NCBI GenBank assembly: GCA_019119285.1 | Contig: DWXJ01000023.1 | Coordinates: forward strand, 1-9,173 | Length of the DNA: 9,173 nucleotides | Direction of reading: 5' to 3' | Source: Merdimonas faecigallinarum | GTDB lineage: Bacteria > Bacillota > Clostridia > Lachnospirales > Lachnospiraceae | Part shown: positions 1-7,057 of the stretch, piece by piece | Position numbering within the stretch: the first letter of the stretch is position 1 | Layout: each line of letters begins with the position of its first letter | The notes under the pieces: model-generated | Databases searched by the model: none | What the model saw: the letters and a program-made list of their open reading frames with translations, nothing else | Told to the model about the DNA's origin: nothing | Position numbers and translations under genes: made by a program

Positions 1-9
1 AAGTATGCT

Positions 10-57
10 AAAAATCAGGAGAATGTCCACAAACAAAAGGATTTTCTCCTGATTTTT
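10..57 (-). terminator. Hairpin terminator after cdd, possibly bidirectional
   Basis: Positions 10-23 and 44-57 form a perfect 14-bp inverted repeat around a 20-base loop. Read on the minus strand the right arm ends in five U residues, as expected for a rho-independent terminator ending the udp-cdd transcript. The plus-strand copy also ends in five T (53-57), so it could stop transcription arriving from the left. The loop is longer and the stem less GC-rich than a textbook terminator, which lowers confidence. Confidence 0.65.
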
Positions 58-72
58 CCATAAACGGAGCGA

Positions 73-114
73 GGGTGCCGCTCAATCATCTAACTTGATG
101 ATTTTGCGACACCC
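73..114. repeat. Imperfect palindrome downstream of cdd (REP-like or first terminator stem)
   Basis: Arms 73-77/110-114 (GGGTG/CACCC), 79-81/106-108 and 84-90/97-103 pair with a few mismatches around a 6-base loop (91-96). It begins 17 bases beyond the cdd stop codon. No T-run follows on either strand, so it is not a complete intrinsic terminator by itself. It could be a 3' RNA-stabilising stem or a dispersed palindromic repeat. One window cannot show copy number. Confidence 0.5.
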
Positions 115-130
115 CCATCCTTTTATTCTT

Positions 131-553
131 CTATTTTTCCAAATTTTCTGGTCCGAATCCTTTCGGCAACAAGTCCTTCAACGTATAGATCTGATAGTCC
201 TCTTCGCTTTTCGCCAGAATGATCTGAAATTCTTCTGGTGAGCAGAACTCTGTCATCACCTGTCTGCATACTCCGCAGGGAGCCACATAATCCGTAATCG
301 TTCCGTCCATACCTCCTGCAATGCAGATTGCTGCAAATTCTCGTTCCCCCTCGCTGACTGCTTTAAAAAATGCCGTCCGTTCCGCACAGTTTGTCGGCGT
401 ATATGCCGCATTCTCAATATTACATCCAGTGTAAATTTTTCCTGCTTTTGTCAATAGCGCAGCCCCCACCTTGAAATGAGAATATGGCGCATAGGCGAGG
501 CTCATCTGCTCTTTTGCCTCCCGGATCAGTTCCTGAATCCTTTTATCCTCCAT
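131..553 (-). CDS. cdd: Cytidine deaminase
   Basis: Hydrolytically deaminates cytidine and deoxycytidine to uridine and deoxyuridine in the cytoplasm, for pyrimidine salvage. The 140-residue length fits the short homotetrameric Cdd class. The substrate-binding CNIENAAY segment is at residues 44-51. The zinc/catalytic motif NCAER gives C56 as a zinc ligand and E58 as the proton-shuttling glutamate. PCGVC supplies the other two zinc ligands, C93 and C96. The start is fixed by AAGGAGGAG 12 bases upstream (566-574). The gene follows udp on the same strand with a 22-base gap that holds this binding site, so the two are almost certainly cotranscribed and Cdd feeds uridine to Udp. It is followed by the hairpins at 73-114 and 10-57. 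All key residues are present and no defect is visible. Confidence 0.97.
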   Translation of the reverse strand: MEDKRIQELIREAKEQMSLAYAPYSHFKVGAALLTKAGKIYTGCNIENAAYTPTNCAERTAFFKAVSEGEREFAAICIAGGMDGTITDYVAPCGVCRQVMTEFCSPEEFQIILAKSEEDYQIYTLKDLLPKGFGPENLEK

Positions 554-575
554 AGATAATTCTTTCTCCTCCTTC

Positions 576-1349
576 TTACCGGTCTTCCCGAATCAGATTC
601 CTTACGGCCTCTACCGCTGTCCGCACTGCCGCATCTGTATCGTGAACAACCGGATTGTCAAGCCCTTTTGCCGCCCGTTCCTGATTGGCCATCACAAGGA
701 AACAAGAGCCGGCGCGGACATGCAGACTGCTTGCCACAACAAACAGCGCGGCCGATTCCATTTCTGAAGCCAGGCATCCCAGTCTTTTCCACGCCTCCCA
801 TTTATTCAAAAGCTCATAACTCACCGGTTTTGTCTCCGGAGAATGCTGTCCATAGAAAGAGTCCTTGCACTGCACCACTCCGGTGTGATAAGTATGTCCC
901 ATTTCCTTTGCTGCTCGCACGAGTGCATTCGTAACCTGGATATCCGCCACTGCCGGAAACTCCACCGGCGCATACTCCCGGCTGGTTCCTTCCATCCGGA
1001 TGGCTCCGGTCGCGATCACCAGGTCGCCGCCCATAACATCCAGCTGCATTCCGCCACAGGTGCCGATCCGCACAAAAGTGTCTGCCCCGGCCATCACCAG
1101 TTCTTCCATGGCAATGGACGCCGATGGTCCGCCGATTCCGGTGGAGGTAACACTGACTTTTTCACCATCCAGTGTCCCCGTATATGTAACGAATTCCCGG
1201 CTGTCAGCTATCAATCTGGCATCATCCAGATACTTTGCTATCTTTGCACACCGCTTCGGGTCGCCGGGCAGGATTACATAGCGCCCCACATCTCCCTTTC
1301 CCACCTGCAAATGATACAGTTTTTCCTGATCTTCTGAATAATTGATCAT
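576..1349 (-). CDS. udp: Uridine phosphorylase
   Basis: Cleaves uridine with phosphate to uracil and ribose-1-phosphate in the cytoplasm. This is the step after cytidine deaminase, whose gene lies directly downstream. With this start the protein has 257 residues, the usual size for the hexameric nucleoside phosphorylase-I family. Visible marks are the phosphate-binding GDPKR (29-33), STGIGGPSA (69-77), FVRIGTCGG with R94 as probable phosphate ligand, and the ribose-binding EMES (196-199). The reading frame extends 46 codons further upstream to 1487, but that extension has no family similarity and runs through a consensus promoter. The ATG at 1349 instead has GGAAGG and AAGGAG just upstream. 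The C-rich RIGTCGG version and overall pattern favour uridine over purine phosphorylase. Exact nucleoside preference is inferred from family resemblance. Confidence 0.93.
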   Translation of the reverse strand: MINYSEDQEKLYHLQVGKGDVGRYVILPGDPKRCAKIAKYLDDARLIADSREFVTYTGTLDGEKVSVTSTGIGGPSASIAMEELVMAGADTFVRIGTCGGMQLDVMGGDLVIATGAIRMEGTSREYAPVEFPAVADIQVTNALVRAAKEMGHTYHTGVVQCKDSFYGQHSPETKPVSYELLNKWEAWKRLGCLASEMESAALFVVASSLHVRAGSCFLVMANQERAAKGLDNPVVHDTDAAVRTAVEAVRNLIREDR

Positions 1350-1352
1350 ATG

Positions 1353-1365
1353 CCTTCCACTCCTT
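1353..1365 (-). promoter_or_regulatory. udp ribosome binding site that decides the start
   Basis: On the minus strand AAGGAG (1360-1365) lies 10 bases and GGAAGG (1353-1358) 3 bases before the ATG at 1347-1349. The two more distal in-frame ATGs, at 1370 and 1487, lack a comparably strong site or lie upstream of the promoter. This supports the 257-residue form of Udp. Confidence 0.7.
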
Positions 1366-1457
1366 TTCATACATTTTATAGTTCCTTCATATAAAACCGG
1401 TCCATAGTGCTGTACACCACGCTCTCCGGTCTCTTCTTTCAAATATTTTATACAATT

Positions 1458-1486
1458 ATTATACCACCCGTACACCGCTACTTCCA
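1458..1486 (-). promoter_or_regulatory. Promoter of udp-cdd (extended -10)
   Basis: The minus strand carries TGGTATAAT at 1466-1458, a perfect TATAAT with the TG extension. A weak -35 (TGGAAG, 1486-1481) sits 17 bases upstream; extended -10 promoters tolerate a poor -35. The predicted transcript starts near 1451, giving a leader of about 100 bases before the udp ATG. A second AT-rich TATAAA follows closely at 1446-1451 and could be an alternative -10. No catabolite-repression operator was recognised nearby. Confidence 0.65.
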
Positions 1487-1501
1487 TGTCTTACTCTGTT
1501 C

Positions 1502-1530
1502 TTGATTTTATTGCCGTACTGGAGTACCAT
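1502..1530 (+). promoter_or_regulatory. Possible promoter of the membrane-protein gene with small palindrome
   Basis: TTGATT (1502-1507) and TACCAT (1525-1530) are 17 bases apart, each matching four of six consensus positions. A 5-bp-arm palindrome, GTACT-GG-AGTAC (1516-1527), overlaps the spacer and could be an operator. Both signals are weak, so this is only a candidate. A start about 33 bases before the ATG at 1570 would be sensible. Confidence 0.25.
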
Positions 1531-1569
1531 GAAGGAAATGATATAACCAACTGAGAGGAGTTCTGATTT

Positions 1570-2193
1570 ATGAAACGTGTGATCCGGCCTGCAGAAGAAG
1601 AAATTGGCAATGTTATTCCTAATATACTGTTCAGTATCCTCTGGTACTGCTCCATTGGCGGTATCATTCTGCGTGGCGGTTTCCAGCTTATGCTCCTTAT
1701 ATTTCTGATTGCTGGCATCCTGCCGGTCTACCAGGCTGTCAACAGTATCCGCCGGGCACTGTTTTACCGGAAAGAGCGTGCCAGAGCAATCGCTCTTGGA
1801 AATGTAGCATACGGTACGATCACAGGAGTAACGCGTCAGGATGTTCCTTATTACACATCCGGAGAGCACCGGCATCTGCGATATCAGCGCTATTACTATC
1901 TGAGCATACAGATGACCGATCCATTGACTGGAATATCATCGGAGATTCAAAGCCAGGGATACCGGAAACCGATCCATCGTTATTTAAGTTCTCCACAGGT
2001 AAAAATCTATACGGATCAGAGCGGCTGGAAGCATTATCTGGAAGATTTCCAGTGGAAACAGCACCGGAATGACCCGGATATCTTCAATTATCCCAGAGAA
2101 TTCGAAGATGTACACATCGGCTCAGAACGGTTTGGGCAGATCATCTTTGTCATAATCCTTATTCTCATGATCTTTACAATGTTCCGCCAATAG
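1570..2193 (+). CDS. Membrane protein of unknown function, three predicted helices
   Basis: I do not recognise this 207-residue protein. Hydrophobic segments at about 16-34 and 39-56 form a helical hairpin, followed by a very basic stretch (RRALFYRKERARA, 61-73). A soluble domain of about 75-165 looks beta-rich, with GNVAYGTITG (77-86), a tyrosine-rich RYQRYYYLSIQM (104-115) and VKIYTD (144-149). A third hydrophobic segment at about 189-204 ends the chain. The alternating pattern vaguely recalls DUF3592-type membrane proteins with a small extramembrane beta domain, but this is inference only. The basic residues after helix 2 suggest, by the positive-inside rule, a cytoplasmic soluble domain. 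GAGAGGAG nine bases before the ATG is a good ribosome binding site and supports a real gene. It is divergent from udp and stands alone; its stop is 17 bases from that of the convergent AraC gene. A minus-strand frame across 1459-1875 is its shadow. Confidence 0.8.
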   Translation: MKRVIRPAEEEIGNVIPNILFSILWYCSIGGIILRGGFQLMLLIFLIAGILPVYQAVNSIRRALFYRKERARAIALGNVAYGTITGVTRQDVPYYTSGEHRHLRYQRYYYLSIQMTDPLTGISSEIQSQGYRKPIHRYLSSPQVKIYTDQSGWKHYLEDFQWKQHRNDPDIFNYPREFEDVHIGSERFGQIIFVIILILMIFTMFRQ

Positions 2194-2210
2194 TAACAGA
2201 ATGGCAAATT

Positions 2211-3089
2211 TTAAAAAACAAAAGCTTTCCGGTAGGCTCCCGGCGTCATGCCGAACCGCTTTTTAAATACCCGGTTGAAATACGAAAGATTGCCAAACCC
2301 TGTATCCAGCGCCACTTCTGTTACGCTCTCTCTTCCGGATGCCAGTCTGGCTGCTGCCTCCTCCATCCGGCACTGATTGATATATTCTACACAGGTCATA
2401 TTCATGTACTGTTTAAAGAAACGCATGAAATAATACTCGCTGAAATGGCAGAGATCCGCAAGTTCCGCCACACTGACGGGGCGCTGGTAATTTTCCTTGA
2501 TATATCCGGTTACCGTCTTTAATTTCTCCAATACTTCCTGATTCTGCTTCTCTTTTCGTTCAAACGGTGCTTCCCGGTATAAGGCCGCCAGCGCCTTCAG
2601 AAGTTCTCCCTTAACCGCCAGTTCATGGCCTTCTTCTTCTGAATCAAACTCCTTTTTCAGACGTGCAAACATCCCGGCAAGTTCTGCAGCCAGACGAGGT
2701 TCTCTCTCACCAGAGATCACCGCCGGAAACCGGACTTCCCCCTGTTCCAGAGGAGCCAGATATTTCACGCTGCACAGATCCAGTGGACCGCCCAGCAGGG
2801 AAGGATGAAACACGAAACTGTCCGTCTCCAGGAAATCTGTGCTTCCCGCCGGGATTCCATGTAAGATGCCAGACGTAAGGAAGAGCACATCTCCTTCCTT
2901 TACCGGACAAGGCTCCAGATCGATCAGATACGTCCCCTGCCCTCTCCGGACACAGGTGATCTCAAACTCTTCATGCCAGTGGACCGGCAGGCCGGGAAGC
3001 CTTGCCGGGTACACACAATTATAATATTCAATGGGAAAAAGAGGGCTTCCATGCCGGTTCTCTTCCCGGTACATTTTCTTTTCCTTCAT
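2211..3089 (-). CDS. AraC-family transcriptional regulator with N-terminal cupin domain
   Basis: A 292-residue sugar-type regulator. The N-terminal half is an AraC-binding-type cupin, with HWHEEFEI (H37, H39) and GDVLFLTSGILHGI (66-79, H77), likely the effector-sensing pocket. The C-terminal half (about 190-290) is the double helix-turn-helix DNA-binding domain. Its first HTH is around VSVAELADLCHFSEYYFMRFFK (205-226) and its second around VTEVALDTGFGNLSYFNRVFKKRFG, with the conserved ending MTPGAYRK (281-288). The start has GGAGGAAAA upstream (3097-3105). It is divergent from the GH31 gene, so control of GH31, and possibly of itself, is the natural inference. Regulators of this type commonly activate on sugar binding; in Streptococcus mutans the AraC protein MsmR controls an operon including dexB. 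The ligand here cannot be told from sequence. Confidence 0.93.
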   Translation of the reverse strand: MKEKKMYREENRHGSPLFPIEYYNCVYPARLPGLPVHWHEEFEITCVRRGQGTYLIDLEPCPVKEGDVLFLTSGILHGIPAGSTDFLETDSFVFHPSLLGGPLDLCSVKYLAPLEQGEVRFPAVISGEREPRLAAELAGMFARLKKEFDSEEEGHELAVKGELLKALAALYREAPFERKEKQNQEVLEKLKTVTGYIKENYQRPVSVAELADLCHFSEYYFMRFFKQYMNMTCVEYINQCRMEEAAARLASGRESVTEVALDTGFGNLSYFNRVFKKRFGMTPGAYRKAFVF

Positions 3090-3271
3090 TGTTCACTTTT
3101 CCTCCGCAACCGCAGGATTGTGTCAAAATAAGTTGGAAATATACAAGACTTTCTTTTCCTTCCAAAGTAAAATATCGTTAGAATCAAAGCTGTAAATTTC
3201 CAGTCTGTCCTTAGATTGGTATTACAGCATCATCGTATCACATTACAAATCATTAGAAAAGGAGAAATCTT
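3090..3271. promoter_or_regulatory. Divergent control region between the AraC regulator and GH31
   Basis: This 182-base AT-rich spacer must hold the start signals for both flanking genes. The plus-strand end has AAAAGGAG (3257-3264), seven bases before the GH31 ATG. I found no plus-strand promoter with two good boxes, which would suit an activator-dependent promoter. Two ATTACA copies, at 3221-3226 and 3242-3247, are exactly 21 bp apart, the spacing of classical AraC half-sites. A TTGGAA/TTCCAA inverted pair (3133-3138 and 3160-3165) is also present. Confidence 0.55.
3138..3165 (-). promoter_or_regulatory. Probable promoter of the AraC regulator gene
   Basis: On the minus strand TTGGAA (3165-3160) and TATATT (3143-3138) are spaced 16 bases apart, matching four and five of six consensus positions. 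Transcription would begin near 3131, about 42 bases before the ATG at 3089, with the GGAGG site between. No competing pair scored better by eye. Confidence 0.45.
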
Positions 3272-5332
3272 ATGGTACGCAAATTTACGTTCGGACGTCC
3301 CTTCCCTACAGACGCAGTGGTAAAAACATATCCTGCCCAGGAAGGAACACTCCCCTATTTTACAAACACAGAGGAAAGCCTTGTTCTTACTCTGGAAAAG
3401 GGCGCTCCTGTCTACGGACTGGGAGAACAGGTGCGGGGGATCAATAAGAGGGGCTGGATCTACACCAGCAACTGTACCGATAACCCGCATCACACAGAGA
3501 CCACCCGCTCCCTCTACGGAGCCCACAATTTCCTCATCATCGGAGGCGCCTCACCCTTTGGCATTTTCATCGATTATCCGGGAACGCTGACATTTGATAT
3601 CGGTTATACCAGAAGTGACACCCTGCGTATTACCCCCGAGGACTGGAACCTGGACATTTACCTGATCGAGACAGAGGATCATCTGCCCGCTTCCATTGTC
3701 CATACCTTCCGCCAGATGATCGGACGCAGCTATATCCCGCCGAAGTGGGCGTTCGGCTATGGACAGAGCCGATGGGGCTATAAAGACGAAGCGGACTTCC
3801 GGGAAGTGGCCGAAACCTACGCAGAGAACGGGTTCCCTCTGGACGCCATTTACATGGACATCGACTATATGGAACGCTACAAAGACTTTACCGTTTCCAG
3901 GGAAAGATTCCCTGATTTTCCGGGACTGGTAAATGATCTGAAAGAACAGGGCGTCCATCTGGTTCCTATCATCGATGCCGGAGTAAAGATGGAGGAGGGA
4001 TATCCCGTCTATGAGGAAGGCGTGGAAAAGGGATATTTCTGCAAAGAAGAAGACGGCACGCCTTTTGTAGGCGCCGTATGGCCGGGAAAAGCGCATTTCC
4101 CGGATATGCTGAACCCCGAAGCCAGACGGTGGTTTGGACTGCATTACAAATATCTTCTGGATCAGGGGATCGAAGGCTTCTGGAATGACATGAATGAACC
4201 GGCTATTTTTTACTCTGAAAAGAGACTGAACAAGGTCTTTGATGAAGTGGCTGAACTGAAGGGCCAGAATCTTGACCTGGAGAAAAATGACCGTTTTCTG
4301 GGCCTTGTCAACACGCTGGCCAACCATCCGGAAGATTACCGAAGCTTTTATCATGAACCGGGAAATGGTATGGAAAGGGTCCGCCACGACAAAGTCCACA
4401 ATCTCTACGGTTATAACATGACCAGGGCCGCAGGCGAGGCATTTGAAGAACTGGAGCCGGACAAACGGATCCTGATGTTCTCCCGCGCCTCCTATATCGG
4501 CATGCACCGGTACGGCGGTATATGGCAGGGCGACAATATGGCCTGGTGGTCCCACCTTCTGATGAATATAAAAATGATGCCTTCCTTAAACATGTGCGGA
4601 TTCCTCTATACCGGCGCAGATCTGGGCGGCTTTGGCGGCGACACCACGGAAGACCTGGTCCTTCGCTGGCTGCAGTTCGGGATCTTTACTCCTCTGATGC
4701 GGAATCACTCCGCCATGGGAACCCGGGAACAGGAACTGTACCGCTTCTCCAATATGGATAGCGCAAAGAAGATCCTGGAACTTCGGTATTGCCTGCTTCC
4801 TTACCTGTACAGTGAGTACATGAAGGCCGCTTTGCATGACGAGATGCTCTTCCGTCCTCTTGCCTTTGACTACCCGCAGGATACACAGGCTGTTCAGGTG
4901 GAAGATCAGCTGCTTCTTGGCGAAAGCCTGATGCTGGCCCCTGTTTATCAGCCAAACGCAGAAGGCCGTTATGTATACCTGCCGGAAGACATGCTCCTTA
5001 TCACCACAACAGGTCCGGAGGATATCCGTCTGAAACTGATGACTGCAGGACACCACTATGTGCCTGTAGCGGAAAACGAACTGATCTTTTTCCTGCGAAA
5101 AGGACATCTCCTTCCGCTGGCCGCGCCTGCAAAAAATACTGCTGCTGTGGATGATACCAGGCTTCAGGTCATCGCCTGGCCAGGTACAGAAGCTTCCTAT
5201 ACCCTCTACAGCGATGACGGCGTCAGCAAAGACTATGAGAATCCGGAAAATCTGTCAGACATTCAACTTTCATCCGATGGCCGGATCACCTATACCGGAG
5301 CTTTGGAGCGGAACCTTACACTTTGGAATTAA
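3272..5332 (+). CDS. GH31 alpha-glucosidase (intracellular)
   Basis: Releases glucose from the non-reducing ends of short alpha-linked oligosaccharides by a retaining mechanism. The 686-residue chain has an N-terminal beta-sandwich (about 1-150), a (beta/alpha)8 barrel (about 155-510) and C-terminal beta domains. GFWNDMNEP (302-310) places the nucleophile at D306; GIWQGDN puts the acid/base at D421; H479 follows TPLMRN. AIYMDIDYM (192-200) and SRWGY (166-170) line the active site. From memory it resembles the 663-residue Blautia obeum enzyme Ro-alphaG1 along its whole length. There the tryptophan equivalent to W168 favours isomaltose (alpha-1,6) over maltose, so similar preference is inferred. 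No signal peptide is seen, so it acts on imported sugars. The start has AAAAGGAG seven bases upstream. It is divergent from the AraC gene and ends at a strong terminator. An alpha-xylosidase role is less likely. Confidence 0.93.
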   Translation: MVRKFTFGRPFPTDAVVKTYPAQEGTLPYFTNTEESLVLTLEKGAPVYGLGEQVRGINKRGWIYTSNCTDNPHHTETTRSLYGAHNFLIIGGASPFGIFIDYPGTLTFDIGYTRSDTLRITPEDWNLDIYLIETEDHLPASIVHTFRQMIGRSYIPPKWAFGYGQSRWGYKDEADFREVAETYAENGFPLDAIYMDIDYMERYKDFTVSRERFPDFPGLVNDLKEQGVHLVPIIDAGVKMEEGYPVYEEGVEKGYFCKEEDGTPFVGAVWPGKAHFPDMLNPEARRWFGLHYKYLLDQGIEGFWNDMNEPAIFYSEKRLNKVFDEVAELKGQNLDLEKNDRFLGLVNTLANHPEDYRSFYHEPGNGMERVRHDKVHNLYGYNMTRAAGEAFEELEPDKRILMFSRASYIGMHRYGGIWQGDNMAWWSHLLMNIKMMPSLNMCGFLYTGADLGGFGGDTTEDLVLRWLQFGIFTPLMRNHSAMGTREQELYRFSNMDSAKKILELRYCLLPYLYSEYMKAALHDEMLFRPLAFDYPQDTQAVQVEDQLLLGESLMLAPVYQPNAEGRYVYLPEDMLLITTTGPEDIRLKLMTAGHHYVPVAENELIFFLRKGHLLPLAAPAKNTAAVDDTRLQVIAWPGTEASYTLYSDDGVSKDYENPENLSDIQLSSDGRITYTGALERNLTLWN

Positions 5333-5343
5333 GAGGATATGCA

Positions 5344-5385
5344 AAAAAAGATTGCTGCCTGATCCGTCAGGCGGCAATCTTTTTT
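5344..5385. terminator. Strong bidirectional intrinsic terminator
   Basis: Arms 5344-5362 and 5367-5385 pair over 19 bp, with one G-U wobble and a four-base loop (TCCG). The stem core is GC-rich, with six A on one side and six T on the other, so each strand gives a stem followed by a U-tract. It lies 11 bases after the GH31 stop and 4 bases from the stop of the convergent GH13 gene, serving both transcripts. Confidence 0.95.
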
Positions 5386-5389
5386 ATGA

Positions 5390-7015
5390 TTACAGAAGTA
5401 TCATCACAGCCTCATAAGGCTTCAACTCTTCCTCATACTCTCCCGGATAATTGTGGATCAGTACCCTTCCATCCTTCCACTCCTTCCAAAGAGGACAGGC
5501 GGCCGGCTGGTCGGAAAAGTTTGCACAGACCAGCATCTCTGTATCTCCCAGGCGTCTGGTATAGGCAAAGATCTGCGGATCCTCCGGCAGGAGAAGGTGA
5601 AACTCTCCTTCTACAAACACCGGATGCTCCTTCCGAAGCCGGATCAGCTTCTGGTAAAAAGAAAAAACAGATTCCGGATCTTCCAGTTCCTTTCCGGCGT
5701 TGATCCTGGTATAATTCGGATTCACTTCGATCCAGGGTGTGCCGGACGTAAAGCCTGCGTTCGGGGTATCATCCCACTGCATGGGCGTACGGGCATTATC
5801 CCGGCTTCTGGCATAGATGGATGCCATGATATCCTCTTTTTCATAGCCTTTTTCCAGACGTTCTTTGTACATGTTCAGGGTCTCGATATCCCGGTAATGG
5901 CTGATATCTTCAAACTGCACATTGGTCATGCCCAGTTCTTCCCCCTGGTAGATATAAGGCGTTCCCTGCATGCCGTGAAGCAGAACTGCCAGCATCTTGG
6001 CAGATTCCGTCCGGTATTTCCCGTCATTTCCCCAGCGGGAGACGATCCTTGGAAGATCATGATTATTCCAGAACAGACTGTTCCATCCTTTTCCATGAAG
6101 TTCGGTCTGCCATTTGGCAAGCACTTTTTTTAGTTTCACCAGAGGCAGCGGCGCCAGATCCCATTTTTCTTTTCCTTCCTGTTGATCCAGGCCGATATGT
6201 TCAAATTGAAATACCATGGAAAATTCGCTGCCGTTTGGATGGCTGTAAAGCTTTGCCCGTTCCACGTCTGCGCCCCAGGCCTCTCCTACGGTAATGAGGT
6301 CGCCCTTTTGAAAGGTCTCTCTACTCATTTCCCGGATAAATGCATGGAGCATCGGACCATTCGCCGTGATTTCCAGATCCGGCTCCTTGGCGATCTGATC
6401 GATCACATCCAGTCGGAAGCCTCCCACACCTTTTTCCATCCACCAGAGGATCATATCATAGATCTCCCGGCGCACTTTGGGATTCTCCCAGTTCAGATCC
6501 GGCTGCTTTACCGAAAACTGATGGAAATAATACTGGCCAAGTTCCGGCACCCATTCCCAGGCCGGGCCGCCAAATCCCGCTTTCATCTCATTGGGCAGTT
6601 CTCCTTCCACGCCGTCTTCCCAGACATAATAGTCATGATACGGGTTGTCTTTACTCTTTTTCGCTTCCAGAAACCAAGGATGTTCATCAGAAGTATGGTT
6701 CAGCACCAGATCCATGATGATACGGATCCCGTGGTCTTTCGCCTTCCGGATCAGTTCCTCCATATCTGCCAGCGTGCCGAACATGGGGTCAATATCCTGA
6801 TAGTCTGAAATGTCATATCCATTGTCATCCTGGGGCGACTTGCAGACCGGTGAAAGCCAGATGGCGTCAATGCCAAGTTTCTCCAGGTAGGGAAGTCTTT
6901 CGATGATCCCGGGAATATCTCCGATCCCGTCACCATTGCTATCCTGAAAACTGCGGGGATAGATCTGGTAGACCACCGCCTGCTGCCACCATTTTTTCTC
7001 ATACTGCTTTTTCAT
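5390..7015 (-). CDS. dexB: GH13 glucan 1,6-alpha-glucosidase / oligo-1,6-glucosidase (DexB-like)
   Basis: Hydrolyses terminal alpha-1,6 bonds of isomalto-oligosaccharides, panose or dextran fragments to glucose in the cytoplasm. The 541 residues carry all GH13 regions. These are a calcium-type loop DSNGDGIGD (25-33), NHTSDEHPW with H107, nucleophile D203 in GFRLDVID, acid/base E245 in VGEAWGA, and transition-state stabiliser D320 in NNHD. QPDLNWENP (171-179) marks the oligo-1,6-glucosidase subfamily (GH13_31). Valine 204 just after the nucleophile is the residue associated with alpha-1,6 rather than alpha-1,4 specificity. Segments such as FQFEHIGL and FWNNHDLPR recall S. mutans DexB; trehalose-6-phosphate hydrolase is a less likely alternative. 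AAGGAG eight bases before the ATG supports the start. It is the last gene of the glgP-malQ operon, 31 bases after malQ, and ends at the shared terminator. The gene symbol is by resemblance. Confidence 0.9.
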   Translation of the reverse strand: MKKQYEKKWWQQAVVYQIYPRSFQDSNGDGIGDIPGIIERLPYLEKLGIDAIWLSPVCKSPQDDNGYDISDYQDIDPMFGTLADMEELIRKAKDHGIRIIMDLVLNHTSDEHPWFLEAKKSKDNPYHDYYVWEDGVEGELPNEMKAGFGGPAWEWVPELGQYYFHQFSVKQPDLNWENPKVRREIYDMILWWMEKGVGGFRLDVIDQIAKEPDLEITANGPMLHAFIREMSRETFQKGDLITVGEAWGADVERAKLYSHPNGSEFSMVFQFEHIGLDQQEGKEKWDLAPLPLVKLKKVLAKWQTELHGKGWNSLFWNNHDLPRIVSRWGNDGKYRTESAKMLAVLLHGMQGTPYIYQGEELGMTNVQFEDISHYRDIETLNMYKERLEKGYEKEDIMASIYARSRDNARTPMQWDDTPNAGFTSGTPWIEVNPNYTRINAGKELEDPESVFSFYQKLIRLRKEHPVFVEGEFHLLLPEDPQIFAYTRRLGDTEMLVCANFSDQPAACPLWKEWKDGRVLIHNYPGEYEEELKPYEAVMILL

Positions 7016-7039
7016 GAAATTCTCTCCTTTTCCTGCGAA

Positions 7040-7057
7040 CGGCCTTTTAAATGGCCG
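7040..7057 (-). other. Small hairpin across the malQ stop codon
   Basis: CGGCC (7040-7044) and GGCCG (7053-7057) pair around an 8-base AT loop that contains the malQ TAA. It lies between malQ and the binding site of the next gene (7024-7029). It lacks a U-tract, so it is not a terminator; it might tune translation or mRNA processing, or be chance. Confidence 0.3.

Noticed and set aside
1350..1450. Riboswitch in the udp leader
   Set aside because: The roughly 100-base leader shows no known aptamer core and no terminator/antiterminator pair.
1459..1875. 138-codon minus-strand open frame opposite the membrane-protein gene
   Set aside because: No recognisable domain, overlaps the udp promoter and a better plus-strand gene with a ribosome binding site; it is a shadow frame.
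3230..3526. 98-codon minus-strand frame crossing the AraC/GH31 control region
   Set aside because: Overlaps the start of GH31 and its ribosome binding site; no similarity or start signals.
3551..4555. 334-codon minus-strand open frame inside GH31
   Set aside because: Lies antisense to the conserved GH31 catalytic barrel and shows no family motif; its length reflects codon bias on the coding strand.
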